A stretch of DNA of 64,000 nucleotides from Pinus tabuliformis (GCA_031772625.1 CM062814.1:361309750-361373749); one strand, 5' to 3'. Numbered from the stretch's first letter, positions 1-11,968 are shown. The notes: a model not told the origin generated them from the sequence alone. Translations and numbers: made by a program.

Positions 1-2000
1 CCATTGTTTGGAAGAAACTTGGATCCCCTAACCTATCCACATCCACCATCACTATTCGGGCATGGTATGGTCATCCTTCATAACCGCTTGGATTATATCA
101 CAACTACCAAGTCACAGTTGTGAGCAAGACAATCTATATTGACATTGAATTCATTCATGCTCCCCTAGACTATAACCTACTTTTGTTTTGTAGTTATACA
201 TATGCCATGTTACCGATCTCATCTGTGCTCAACCGTAAAGTGTGCTTTCTCGACAATGGAAAGATCATCACCATCAATCAATTGATGTACCATGATCCCA
301 AAGCCTAGACTTCACCTCAGTCAAACATTTCCTCAATGGCTGGTAATACAAATGTTTCATCCTTCACCAATGTCTCTCCAGGAGTCTTGAAATATTACAC
401 TTTTCATGGTGCTTACTATGGTCCACCACCTACCCCTTCTGAGCTTATCTTGTCTAGTGTTTGCATGCTCCAAGTATTGCAGGCAACGCACAAATAGTCT
501 AGTATGACTTTGAAGCAAAGCACACTTCCGCAACCTGTTGTTCCTAAATCAACCCTGCCTTTTGGTATTACCCCTCAAGGACCATTTCCTTCAGTTGGTG
601 TCTCTCCTATTCCATTTCTACTTGCAACCGTTTACCCAGGCCTTAACCATCTCGGAGTAGTTCCTCTAGGCCATTATCGTTCTCGTCACACATAGTTCTT
701 ATTTCCACCTCCTAGAGTTTATTCTACACTTTTCATGGCTATGTTGAGTCTACCCAACATTACCTTGGGGATCCTAGTTTGGTACATCGATCCTCCCGTA
801 AACACTCCATCCAATTAACTTAAGCCTTACACTACTTTGACCCCAGGACAACCTATTGTTCCTACCCCTACCTTTGTCTTATTTCCACAAAAACCTCAAC
901 ATGTGCCTACTCTTGTTGTGAAAGCATCTAGTGAGGGTGGCAAGGTCCAAAAAAGGGGAATTAAAGAAAAGGCTCTCCCGGCAACTCCAAGTTATCGTAA
1001 GCCACCAAAGAATATTCCTCCTTGTTCTTTATGAAATGTTGCGGGTCATGCCACCAATAATTATCGTTAACTCCCTTACTTTAAGTATGTCGTCATTGAT
1101 GCCTTCCCTGATTCTAACAATCCTCAGGTCCATGTTACCTTACCTGAGTCATCCAAGAAGAAAGGACCATTATGCACAAATCACTCATGTGTTTTGTATG
1201 ATAATTGTGGCCACTATTCTCATCATTGTCCCTGTCTTGAAGATTTTCATGATACACTTTAAGTGCTTTGCGAGTTAGAGGTCACCCGTAGTAAGTCCAA
1301 CTCTCCTCTTCCTAAGGATTCTAGTCCCATTTCTACACTGGAATAGGAGGTATCTCAAACACCCATTGTTATCCCCCCCCTAATATCGGGATGACAGATA
1401 GTACCACTCCCATTCTCTACCTATCGTCATCCATGAGATTCATGCATTAGAACTCCCTTGATGTCTCCTATTGTGATTTTGTTGAACCTTCTTTGAGGAA
1501 CACCCCCGTCTAAACATCGGTAGATATTCCATCTACTTTCCATATGTATCCAAACCTTGACGATGCATATGTGAACCTTGTCTCTCATGAAGATGCTTTA
1601 GGTAGCTCTCCTGCATCATGTGGTCCTTCTTCCTCCTGTCTTCCCATCTTCCATTCTGATGAAGGTATCATGGAAACTATGACCACCCCTGATTATCCTT
1701 GGGATGATATGCATCATTGTGCATACCTCCTTCTGCAACAAACCCATGATCAATATGTTTCGGAGTCCAAATACTTCATTCATGGTGAGCTCAATTGATT
1801 TAACCACCCCTTACTTTAAACCCATGGATTCGAACCGCATACACCTTGTGGCCATTACATTGTCATTCATTATTTGGGTAAGAGGGGATCCATTTTTGAG
1901 TGTCCACAAAAATGAATTCTCCCCAACCCTCCTATTACATCTAGTAGTGTCAACTCTAGTACCATCATTCTTCTCCATTTAGAATAATATCTAGAGTCCC
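1..2000 (+). pseudogene. Ty3/gypsy protease-to-RT linker relic
   Basis: Decayed gypsy pol fragment. The first 300 bases read, in broken frames, as the C-terminal half of a plant gypsy retropepsin: WKKLGSP near base 10, then APLDYNLLL and SYTYAM, then GKIITINQL. The same landmarks occur in element D (GPLDYNLLLGRDYIY) and, after a frameshift, in E. Around 1544-1798 an open stretch contains DYPWDDMHH followed by YFIHGELN. This matches the protease-RT linker of element E, which has DLPWEDLHHRS at the equivalent place. The RT itself is not visible downstream. Many stops and shifts; no LTRs could be paired. The assignment rests on colinearity with E in this window and on general knowledge of the family. 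Confidence 0.6.
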
Positions 2001-2399
2001 ATATCACTCCATATCATAATGGGGATGATCAACTTCTTCATTCCTATATCTTATATGAACAACCCAGTCCCTTAAACATTGTTGTTGTTCAGCCATCGTG
2101 TTTTCTTGGTGAGCATTAGTTCATTTTATTTGAAGCCACTCTTTGGCATAGTGACACCATGTATGTGAACCTAGAAATTAAATCCATTTGATTTATATAT
2201 GAAGTACCAAATGAGATTGGTAATCCATTATTTACATTCTCTAATTGTATCTATCCATGCTTCCCATAAGAAGACAACAATAAAAAAATTGTGAACGACG
2301 TCATGAAAATGTGCTTATAGTTCACTAATATAAATACATCTGGTATGACCATAGAATACTCCATCTATCCATACAAAATGGGGGGAATAGATGCCCCTC

Positions 2400-2745
2400 C
2401 ATCTCCTCGTCATCCTTTGGTATGGGGAGAACACTTTTCCTTGTAGAGGAGGTGGTTTTTATGGTAGAGGGGGAGAAGGCATGGGGGTCTGGGGCACTGA
2501 TGTTGTAGGATATAGAGCGTTAGGTGGTGTATATTGATAACAAGGAGATGGGGAAAAACTGGGATAAACAAGCGATGCAACAACTTGTCCTGACAAGTGT
2601 TGATGCAGATGGGATTATGCATATGGTGTGCTTGGACATGGATAAGGGTTGCCTGATGGATGATTGGACGAGGGATAATTGTAAGTGGAACTGGTCCATC
2701 CCTGAGGTGGAGCATATGTTTGAGTGTGTGATATGGTTATGATTA
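2400..2745 (-). pseudogene. Pro/Tyr-rich gypsy gag relic (possible)
   Basis: On the minus strand one frame is open with a single stop and is rich in Pro, Tyr, Ser and Gln (for example YAPPQGWTSSTYNYP and PQTPMPSPPLP). This composition resembles the Pro/Gln-rich N-terminal part of gag in element E (52253-53089, minus). There is no capsid domain or zinc knuckle next to it, so this is compositional evidence only. It could equally be low-complexity DNA. Confidence 0.3.
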
Positions 2746-3950
2746 TTCCATCTGTGGCATGAGATATTCTTAGTGTATTAGCAACACTAGGCCAAAGTAG
2801 ATTAAGGATGACAGTTGATGGGCCTCCAAATTAGACAAAAATTAAGGCCCATCTAACCTTTCTTAGGCACACGAAGGCTACATTAAACCTCTCCTTCTAC
2901 ATTTAATAATGTTCCTTAGCTTTAATATGTTCATTAGGAAGGTTTAGAGATGGTTCCATATTTGTGCCCAATATTATTTATTTTTGTAGAATATTGTGAG
3001 AATATTGGGAAGATTATGAATATTTGGAGGAGGAGATAATTTAGGGACTTTCTCCCTACTATAGGAGGATCAATATTGGGTAATAAATCAACATGATATT
3101 ATGAAATTATTGAAAAAATTTTGGAGCTCTAATGATTGAGAAAATATGGTCATGCTTCCCTATCATTTAATGCATATTCTTAGTGTTGGGAACTAGATCC
3201 ACTATTTGAGGGATTTTGAAGAGGAAATCCCCCTCCTTTCAAGGATAATTCTTCTTCGTCATCTTGTATGAGTACCAATTCTAACTTTCCTCCACGGTGG
3301 GTTTTCTTAGTTTTCTCGTGGAGAAAACTTGTACTTCTTGATCACTAATTTCATTTCTAGCAGGGATGTAGTTAGGTTGACTGAAATAATGAAGTTTGGT
3401 GCCCTTTATAGCTTCTAAATATTGGTATCATTCATAGGACTCTATGTTTCCTTGGCCTTGGCCATCCCATGAGTCTCAGAGCCCTTTTGTATAATTTACT
3501 TTTCTTCTTTCCACTTCTTATTCACATGCATCTCTTGCTCTTTTTTTCCTATTTCTGCATTTAGTATTGATGATTTCTTATTGTAGGATTGGTTTAAATG
3601 GCTGAAGTGAATTTTTTTGTAGGATCACATGTATTATTTCATCCTTGGAACAAAGTTGAAAGGTCATAGTAATCATTGAGCTACTTGGATTATTTTTCTT
3701 ATTCACAAATCTAAAATATTTTGGAAGTCCCTTGTAGCAAATAATAGCGTCATCACTAAATTTGGCATCGTTTCCAGGAAGGTGTCAAAGTATAAATTGT
3801 TTTCTTCCTTAGCTGCTTAATTTCTTTTAATTTCTGCAAAAATACAAAAAAATTCATTAGGTATCTTTCATTTCAAAAAAAAAATAGTGCATTGCATTAG
3901 TGTTTTCATTCAATCATGAAAACAAAAAAATTTCCAACACCAACCCCGCC
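2746..3950. other. AT-rich stretch with no recognised gene
   Basis: Both strands are dense with stops and I recognise no domain, LTR pair, PBS or structural RNA. It lies between two gypsy relics and is probably degraded retrotransposon DNA, but nothing here proves it. Confidence 0.4.
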
Positions 3951-4830
3951 CCATTTGATCATGTGGTGCAGTAAGAGACACGTCACCATACAATTTTATA
4001 TGTAGAAGAAGAGGAGGTGAGGGAGAAGCTAGAAGAAATGGATGGAGATGATGACAATGAAGAAGATCGTGTTGAATTTACCATTCAATATACTAATGTC
4101 AGTGTGCATATGAAGAACATCCCTCCATCCTTCCTTCCCAATTTCTGTGGTATGAGGTCATAGGATATAGAAGCCTTTCTCTTTGAATTTGAAATTGTTT
4201 GTAGATCTTATGGTTACTTATTAAACAGTAAACAATTGAGATTGTTTTTGGCAACATTGAAAGATAGAGATCTTAAATGGTTCATAAGTTTAGGGACTAA
4301 TTCAATAAGATAATGGAATGATATGAAAAATATATTTGTAGAAAAATATAAAGATCATTATCTTAAAAAAGAAATATTTAGAATGAATAAAAAATAATAT
4401 GAGATCATTGAGGATCTAATAGAGAGGTTCTTATATAATGTTAAGAGGGCAAAATTACATCACGTAGGATCTAACACACTAAAAACCTTCTTACTTACAA
4501 TGATTAGGGGTGAGTGGATTAATATTCTTCATCTCATTAGTAGAGGTGATATATACCAATTATAATTTGAAGAAATTTGTGAAACATGCAAACACATATC
4601 AAGAGGAAGGGAAAGAGTAAGAAAATCAACATTAATATCAGTAAGTGAGGCTAAACTTGGAAATTTGTTTGATGACTTTAAAATGGATATTCTTAGAAGT
4701 ATAAACAAACAAGTAGATATGTTAAGAACACAAGATGAGGAAAAAGAAGATGTTGATATTTGTGTTGTTTTTGAAGGCTCGAAAACCTTGGCCTCAACAT
4801 TGGGGAAAACAACCTGGTCAGGAACATAGA
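3951..4830 (+). pseudogene. Ty3/gypsy gag (capsid) relic
   Basis: Reading + with stops ignored gives a retrotransposon gag capsid domain. It begins near IPPSFLPNFCG, continues through EAFLFEFEIVCRSYGY, LRLFLATLKDRDLKWF and W.DMKNIFVEKYKDHY, and ends with GNLFDDFKMDILRSINKQ. The order and spacing match the gag of element C (IPTFHG..DAFLFEFDVLCRGYDY..LKGAALRWF..SFLKKYQDYC..GNLLENFKTDILGTL), so the two are related but clearly diverged. Several in-frame stops are TAG or TAA. No zinc knuckle, protease or RT follows, and no flanking LTRs are seen. The antisense 105-codon open frame over 4529-4846 is a shadow of this gag. Confidence 0.65.
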
Positions 4831-4859
4831 GTGACTCCTTTTTCATTTTAGATGGTGGC

Positions 4860-5880
4860 TTCGACTCAGTTGATGGTACCAGTTTCCCTTAAAAAGATAT
4901 ATGAAAATGGATAACACATATATAGATGTGAAGGTTGATGGATGTAGATAAAAGAAAAATAAGTATAGTTAAAGGCCTTATAATCTCTACCACGGGACAA
5001 TATATCCTTTATATATGTGACTTGAAGATTTCACTTATAATATGACAATCTAGATCGTCAAATTAGTCATGAATATAAAATGGGTATTGATAACTAATTT
5101 AATTAAATAGTTAATTAAATTAGTTGATATACTTCACTACACATATAAGATATCGTTGTTCATCTATATACTTAAAAGATTTCTATTAAAAGACATCAAT
5201 AGTGATAATTGTTCAATCACACGCAAAACATATATGAAAAACATGAAACAAAATAATAATTCAACTTATAAAAAAAACATCAGTATATATATATAGTAGT
5301 ACCTGATACACATTAACTCTGCTCATAAGTAAAAATGGAGTGGTTATTCTTTCTACTAAGACTTATTTTCAGCTACAATAGTGAAAACCAAAAGATTTCT
5401 TGCAGAAAATTGAGAATCGCATCCTCATAACATTGAAGGGGATTTATAGTTTGAAATCAAAACTCAAATATAGAAAAGTTCCATACAATTTTCGGTGGTT
5501 TAAACAAACCACACTTAAAATAAAATACAATATAATAATATTCTTATGTTATAGGAACTTTGATCATGACTGGGAGGAGGAATACTTTTCCATTTGCTAT
5601 CCGAGCTCACATATGTTTGTCATTGATTTAAATTCAAGTGAACGGTGAGGATTAATGCGCATCTGAGCAGTGAATACTGCATTGTTGAGTGCTCAGAGAA
5701 GGTTGCTAGTTGTATTTGAAAGACACCTCAATGTAAACCACTAACTATGAGGTTTGAATACGAAATTCCAATGGCATTGCAAGTTAATGTTTGATAAGTT
5801 CTTTATTCCCTAAGGCTTATTATTTTATGATTCTTTCCAATTCCTTGTTACAAATTTTACATCGGCAAAGGTATCTTCAC
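4860..5880. other. AT-rich stretch with no recognised gene
   Basis: No protein domain, LTR terminus, PBS or tandem repeat recognised on either strand. An 82-codon open frame at 5400-5648 has no recognisable motif and AT-driven composition, so I do not call it a gene. Confidence 0.4.
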
Positions 5881-5889
5881 GACAATCTG

Positions 5890-7370
5890 AAATGAGACTA
5901 GCCTGCAGTAGGTTGTCACTAATTGATTCAATGATGCCGTTTCATATTTCCCTGGCACTATAGATCATCATCTCCACATGTTTGAGCCTAATCTCCCATT
6001 CTTGAAAGACAATGTCTTTATGAGATTCTTCTATTTTGAGAAGATTGGTTGATCAACCCTAAGAGTTTCCCTGCCAATCGATGAAGTTGGAAATATTTTC
6101 CTTGACTCCTTTGTAATGTGTCCTCAGATCAGATAGCTGATCTACAAGTGAATCACATGAGTGGCATAGGTCTTGGATGATGGCCAACATTTGACAAAAT
6201 ACAACCCGTTGTTGAGCAAGTAAGTTGTTTAGGTCTCCTGCTTGTCTATTGAACTATGTTATTTCTCTGTTGGCCTTTAGTTTCTCAATTCTGTTTTGTA
6301 GCTCCTGTATTTAGGAATCTCTTCTCTTCATGTTAGATTCATATTGAATCTTCAAGTTATCAAAACTAGTTTGGAAATATACAAGCTGAGCTTGCCATTC
6401 CTGAGCGACTCCCTGATTTTCACTTTGCAAGCCCTGTTCAAGCTGCTTTATTTCTCATCCTTCTCCCTAACAAGTTGTTTCACCTCTAAGGCTTTATCAC
6501 TTGTTGCAATGACATAATCCCCTACATACTATGATAGTCTTCCAAGGTCTTTAGCAATGGTGACTTGGGCATTCATTCCAGAGTACTTGAAAGGAGGCAT
6601 TTATAGGGACAAAGGATACCTTCGTTCAGTTCTTCTCCTCTTCCTTAGTTTACCGACCATTATCTTATGATTCAGACTATATAATACATCAGGAGGAGGA
6701 GTCTCCTCAAATTTTAGAGCAAGCTTAGAGGTTGGAAATACTGGGATGATCTCCGAATCATCAGTGTACATAGGTTCCTTTGAAGCCTCGATAGTGAATG
6801 AGGTCTTCTCTGTGATTTTAGGAGTCTGTGTGATATTCATATAGAATGGAATTCACATATTTTTAGGGTCATCTTCTTTGGCAAACTACTCCCTAATTTC
6901 TTCCAGATTATTATCTTCTAGAACTTTCTCAACCTGTGAAGGACACGAAGCCACTGTCTCTTTTGTATGAGCTACATATTAGACCTATGTTATGATTACT
7001 CCTTTGTGCTTCTTATTGTCTCACTGTTTAAGTTTTAACAAAGTTGTGGGAAAGTGGGAAATTCTTATAGTCATGTATTGATTGAACTAGATCAATTCTT
7101 GAGGATTGAATTGCATTGCTTCCTCTTTCTTAATCTTTGCCTAGTCGAAGACTGACTCAAATAGGTCATCGAACTTATCAGGCTCATTTGTAAACTTCTT
7201 GATCTTTGCTTGAGTTGTAAGATTCTTGGTAGTATCATTGGGGTAAAACTGTTGATTCAAAATGGTTGGAAAGTTGATAAGTTGGATTTCCTCCATTTCC
7301 TTAGTAGCATGCTTGAAACTCTGAAGGGAATATACACCAAAACGAAACACAAATGCATTCCACATTATCT
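5890..7370 (-). pseudogene. Relic of an uncharacterised minus-strand protein
   Basis: The minus strand from about 7370 down to about 5900 reads as one long protein interrupted by roughly a dozen stops and shifts. Recognisable blocks, in order: INFPTILNQQFYPNDTT, TTQAKIKKFTNEPDKFDDLFE, EEAMQFNPQELI, CPSQVEKVLEDNNLEEIRE, then an open 79-codon block (6840-6601) with PPPDVLYSLNHKIMVGKLRKR, then a Lys/Glu-rich part (EVKQLVREKDEK) that looks coiled-coil-like. The first TAG (near 7141) sits where Gln would fit. I cannot name a family. It may be an extra ORF of a gypsy-type element, which is inference. No LTRs are paired with it. Confidence 0.45.
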
Positions 7371-7589
7371 TTTTTATTATCTTTCATGACATTAGATAGG
7401 CCAATTCTCGCAGTCTCATAGTGAGCAAGTCGGTTCGTGATGAGACCTCTTGTCTTATGGTTATATAAGCGTAAGACGTTATCTTGGTTTGGTGGCCAGT
7501 TTGATAATGTCAGTATCATTAGTCGAACAAGAAAAAGGGTGTAAAGACTCTACAAGAGCTCATGGAATGAGCTCGAGTGTTTGCAACCA

Positions 7590-8741
7590 TAAGTGGAAAA
7601 ACCAAGAAAGTCTCCGAAATTTTGATGTAGGCCAAAATTTTGGAGGGTTTTAAAACCACTACAACACTGGATGACACACTCGTTTAATACCAACTTCCAT
7701 ATTTTGGTTCATTTTGGCGTAGGGCCTTGGCCTTTCAGGGAGTATTGACTCATTGTGCAAGTCACTTGGCTTCCCCACTTACCCCATGGATGAACATGGT
7801 TCACCTTTTACCAACACACTCGAACACAAGAAAATATTTAACAAGATCACTACTGAGAATTGGCAACCAGAAATTCCATTTTAGCTTGTGCTTGAATTAA
7901 ACAGTGAATTAAATTTGAATTCTATTCTCGTAGCAACCTAAAATAGTTAAATTAATTTTATTAAACTTTCTTAACTTAGGAAGTTCGAGTTGGAAGTCTT
8001 TTGGAAGTAATGTATATGTTATCCCTACTTTGCAGGAGTCTAGCGTGAGTTAATTGTGAGTTGTAAAATAGAAGACTCAGTTTAATGAGTCAATTTAGTT
8101 AAATTAGTTCTCAAACTGATTGAGAGAACTGATAGTGAGATAACAGTCAGTGGTGACACTAATGAACTCCACCAGTGCTACTCTAGTTAATTGAATATTT
8201 ACTCACCAGAAACTGATGCATGTCGATTTTGAGAAAGACCCAGTTGAGACTAGAGTGTAGGCACAGTGTGTTATTTGTTTTAGATTTTTCTGAGTCTCAC
8301 TGATAATGAATGCAATTAGGAATTGATCCTTGAGATATTGTACTATTTTTAGAGTCTTTATTTCCATTTAAATACAAGCTATCCTTCATAGGAATTACAC
8401 ATTAGAATAGAGACTTGGAGAGCTTGTGGAGAGACTAAGATTTGGCCTTCAGCTTACTTATGAGTTGGAGATTGAATTTTCTTAGTGATGGGATCATAGT
8501 TCTAGAGAGTACAAGCATTGTAATTTCATCTTGATTTTCTAGATTAATAGAAAATAGATAGTGGGGTTTTCAGCTATGGCTTTCCCTGGATATTTATTAT
8601 ATTATGTGCCTTTGATTCTCTTCCTCTATTGATTATTGTTTGCTCGATGTTTATGGGCTTCCACTGTAAAGAGTAGAAGTAGATTCTTGTCTCTTGCTTT
8701 AGCAAATTGCATTATCTCGAGAATCTACAAGATTTTCCACA
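7590..8741 (+). repeat. 5' LTR of copia element A (left edge approximate)
   Basis: The right edge is firm: sequence ending ..tttccaca at 8741 abuts a copia primer-binding site at 8742. The left edge is a guess. Position 7591 starts gtggaaaaacc, which roughly mirrors the terminal gattttccaca as a short inverted repeat would. The 3' LTR of A is not in the window, so length and divergence cannot be measured. No coding capacity seen. Confidence 0.45.
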
Positions 8742-8753
8742 TGGTATCAGTGC
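8742..8753 (+). promoter_or_regulatory. Primer-binding site of copia A
   Basis: TGGTATCAGTGC directly follows the LTR end. It differs by one base from TGGTATCAGAGC, the plant Ty1/copia PBS complementary to initiator tRNA-Met. It fixes the strand of A as plus. Confidence 0.8.
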
Positions 8754-9069
8754 AATATTTTTTTTTGGTATGAGCATTCATAGATCGGATCTGGAAAATT
8801 CTATGCAAAAATTTCAGAAATAAATAACAGATCTGGATTCCTTGGGAAAAGGTACCCAAATTAAAAATAAAAATAGGCCGAATTTGAGTTTGGATGAGGG
8901 AGATATCGCTAATTTAAAATCATCTTTCTAGAGGAGATTTCGATGTTTTGAGTTTCTGGGTTATAGGTGAAAGTCGAATTTGCAATACATACTTTAGGAT
9001 TGGTAAATGGCATTCCATGGGTTGAGGTTTTAGTATGCCTTGTAAGGAAGCTTGAATTTAATAGCCTAG

Positions 9070-9792
9070 AGGGACATGATGGAGGTTGTTCTAGAGAATA
9101 ATGGCTTGAAATAATTTTTTGAACAAGCAATTCCTAAGCCAACAGCTACTGATGCACAAAACTTAGCCATGTTAAAGAAGTGTGGCGAAGGCAAGGAGGA
9201 TAATCCTTGACGGATTTCAAGATAATATTTTCTCAAGTCTCCATGGAAAGGAAAACCCTGCAGGCTATGTGGAAAACATTGAACTTGTATCAGAATAGCA
9301 GTGATCAAAGGAAGATGGCACTGAAGGATAAACTTTGTAAAATCAAGATGGAGAAAGGCGAGACGATTCCAATGTACTTGACAAAGTTAAACCATGGTTT
9401 CCAAGGAGGACATGGTGAGTCTTTCTCTTCTTGGACTCCAAAAGCTTTGGAATAGTTATCAGGACTCTGTCAATGGTTAGTAGAAGTTGTGAGATTGGGA
9501 ATGACTATGGTCGGATTTGATGCAGGATGAGATTAGGAGGAACATCAGGGATGGATCTTCATCAAAGAATAATGATGAAGAGAACTGTGCCTTAGAGATC
9601 AAGGTGAGGAAGGGGAAAGGTAAAATTTCCCATTACAAATTAGATTCTTATCACAAAGGTAAGAAGAAGGACATAACGAAAGTTAAATTTTTTCATTGTC
9701 ACAAGATGGTTCACTTTGCTACAAATTGTTCATTGAAGAAGTCCAATGAGAAGTCCCCAAGAGGAGTGCTAGGTGATGCTTTGGGCTCCTAA
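9070..9792 (+). pseudogene. Copia A gag (UBN2-type capsid and zinc knuckle)
   Basis: Gag forms the virus-like particle and binds genomic RNA. Frames shift several times. ENNGLK and IPKPTATDAQNLAMLKKC near 9085-9185 start the capsid part. 9207-9455 contains RKMALKDKLCKIKMEKGETI, the conserved copia gag block. 9517-9792 contains DLMQDEIRRN just upstream, then a Lys-rich stretch and a decayed zinc knuckle (FHCHKMVHFATNC). The knuckle keeps Cys, Cys, His and Cys in order but has lost the Gly before the His. Stops and shifts show it is dead. The true start is upstream and too decayed to locate. Confidence 0.75.
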
Positions 9793-9837
9793 TTCGAATT
9801 GGACATTTCCCTCGTTGCATGAATGGTGTCTTCAATA

Positions 9838-9974
9838 ATGGGAAGTGTATGGTACTTAGACAGTGGAGCTTCTTTCCACATGACTGGTGATAAAGAGTTA
9901 TTCAGTGAACTAGAGGAGAAACATATCAAAATGCATATCGAGATGGGTGATGACGGTAAGCATACTGTTATTGG
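9838..9974 (+). pseudogene. Copia A protease, N-terminal half
   Basis: Aspartic protease that cleaves the copia polyprotein. WYLDSGASFHMTGDKELF carries the intact DSGA active-site motif, followed by MHIEMGDDGKHTVIG. The reading frame stops exactly at 9974, where the LTR of copia B begins. It resumes at 37595 with MGPITFQSKHVAPLTLNN. Removing B and one TSD copy restores a continuous family-length protease. Confidence 0.85.
9970..9974 (+). repeat. Target-site duplication of copia B (left)
   Basis: attgg, matched by actgg at 37590-37594 with one C/T difference. Its place inside the A protease codons confirms the insertion point. Confidence 0.75.
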
Positions 9975-10266
9975 GGTTGGGTTGTATTAAATTCTTTCCA
10001 CGACTAGTCCCCCTGGTTTACTGGGGGTTAGAGAGGAGGGCCGGAACCCCACCTTCGGTGCGCCGACAATGGGGGGGTCACAAGGGCTTTGAGGGGGGAA
10101 GTTAGCACTCCTATATAGGGTCCGGGGTAGTGCCCCGTGGAATTTTTTTTTGGACACTATCTTAGGTTCGGCAAACCTACCTATGGTTTTGTGCATGGGT
10201 TTCACACATGTTTTTGAATGCGATGGTTTTCAGTCCATGGTTTTGGACACGATGGTTTTTGGTACA
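9975..10266 (+). repeat. 5' LTR of copia B, left part
   Basis: Colinear with 37091-37389 of the 3' LTR: ttctttccac.actagtcccc, a G-rich block, then ttttggacacgatggttttt. Interrupted at 10266 by gypsy C; the LTR resumes at 32846. The two B LTRs differ noticeably, as expected for an element older than C. Confidence 0.9.
10262..10266 (+). repeat. TSD of gypsy C (left)
   Basis: gtaca, identical to 32841-32845 directly after the C 3' LTR. Confidence 0.95.
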
Positions 10267-10623
10267 TGTGGAGTACTAAAAAGGTATGTTTTTGATGATC
10301 ATTTCAATGGATTTTCAGTGGAACTTGTGAACCTTTTTGCATCATGAACGTGGAAAACAATAAAGAATTATAACAAAACATGTGGGATTAGTATGCAAGA
10401 CTTAACCGATGATAGTTTTCATTCTCCTATGCAGGAAGGGGTGAAAACGAGGAGCTGCTATTCCAAAGAAAAAGACAAGAACAGGGTAACTACTGTCCCT
10501 TTGAGGAAGGACCGAGTGCAAACAAGGTTAAGCAGGTTGAAGCAAATCGGTCCGAAAAAGGAGGAGACGACACCAACTCAGCAGAGGAGAAAAGAAGTGA
10601 TTGAGGATTAACAGTTTGGTGAA

Positions 10624-10650
10624 TCCCTCAGGATCTTTGATCCTGAGGGA
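10624..10650 (+). promoter_or_regulatory. Perfect inverted repeat upstream of the C LTR TATA box
   Basis: TCCCTCAGGATC - TTT - GATCCTGAGGGA: 12-bp perfect arms and a 3-base loop, 48 bases upstream of the TATA box. Perfectly conserved in the 3' LTR at 31521-31547. It could bind a dimeric factor in DNA or form a hairpin in the RNA 3' end. Function not shown. Confidence 0.8.
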
Positions 10651-10697
10651 TCGCTGCTTTATTTATCTTATTACTTAGACATCCCCACCGTCACCCT

Positions 10698-10705
10698 TAT
10701 ATAAA
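10698..10705 (+). promoter_or_regulatory. TATA box of gypsy C LTR promoter
   Basis: TATATAAA in a pyrimidine-flanked context (cacccttatataaaggg), conserved at 31595-31602 in the 3' LTR. It puts the U3/R boundary near 10730. Confidence 0.75.
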
Positions 10706-11950
10706 GGGAAGACACTATTAGCTTTGGGGGATGATGCTTTTATGTAACTTTCTGTTAAAGATCGAACTTTGATCATCGAGTCTCGTTGAAACTAGTTCAT
10801 TGTACTTTTTTTTTATGCATTAATATAAACTGGGTGATTATCTTATCTCTGCGTCTGGATTAACTTAAAGCGGTGTATCCTTGGAGGCCAAGGGCCCGGC
10901 CCCGGAGGACACTTGCTTCTGTATCACTACGATTTGATTTCTGTGTGGTTTGCTTATTGTCGTTATTTGGTAATCTGATATGCTTTATAAGTTGCTATCA
11001 TATGCTCTGTTAAGATTCATTCATTAAGGTTTTTATAGACAGAACTATTGCATTGACTCTGCATTATATTACTAATCCTTTCAGAGTTGATTGAATATTA
11101 TTAGTCTTGACCGAATATTGTTACTATATTGTTACAGAGCTCTTATGTTGTACATTCATGTGATAGAATTTATCTGAAGGTTGTGTTCTTTACGATTCAG
11201 GAGTAATGTTGTTCCATTTTGAAACGCAGTTGTATTCCTCTTAATGAAGATTGATGCTAGATCAGATTACTCTTCAAGCGTGTTGTGTGTGTGTATGATT
11301 TCTGAACGCTGTTCCATAACTTATTAGTAATTAATGTTGTTCCATTAGTGTGTACTGCTTGATTTGCCTCGAGAATGATAGATTGTTGTTTGATTACAAT
11401 GAGTGCATTTGAGTTAGTAGAATAAAGCTTGATTACTGCTCGCGAGACTTAGTTGTTCGATTTTTGTTCCATTTCAGAATTTCTATTCCATTTTAGCATT
11501 GTTGTTCCATTCCAGATTTGCTATTCGATTTCTTATTTGTTGTTCCATTTTTCTACCTACCGTTTCATCTACTCGAATTTGTTGTTTTGGTGTGAGAGAC
11601 GATCTGTGGCTATAGTGAGCCTCGAAATTTACTGTCTATCTCCCAAACCCATGTTCCATGCTCTAATTTCCTTTCCATTAGTTTCAAAAGGGATGGGCTA
11701 TCACTGCCGAACCCTTGACTGATAAGTTGCCTAGCTTTAGAGTGTGTGATTTATTCATTTGAAGTAACCTAGTTATAGACAAGCATCTGTTTACTCTTGT
11801 ATTTTTGTTGAACGTTGTACTACTAGCATTACTCTGACAAATGATAGCCTCAGACTGAATCACTCTTTGAAATAACAAAACGCTCCTGGATTGACATATT
11901 AATTTGAGTTAATTAGAGGTGAAAGAGACCCTTTTTATAGCTCTACATTT

Positions 11951-11968
11951 TGGCGCCGTTGTCGGGGA
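11951..11968 (+). promoter_or_regulatory. Primer-binding site of gypsy C
   Basis: TGGCGCCGTTGTCGGGGA, three bases after the LTR. One base from TGGCGCCGTTGCCGGGGA, the tRNA-Asp-type PBS common in Tat/Athila gypsy elements. The change is C to T. Confidence 0.85.

Larger units (their letters stand above)
10267..11947 (+). repeat. 5' LTR of gypsy C
   Basis: 1681 bp, TG...CA ends, matches 31164-32840 along its whole length. It holds a 72-codon open frame (10393-10611), a 12-bp-arm inverted repeat (10624-10650), a TATA box (10698-10705), and at least six copies of TGTTCCA or GTTGTTCC between 11210 and 11550. The same features occur in the 3' LTR. Confidence 0.95.
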
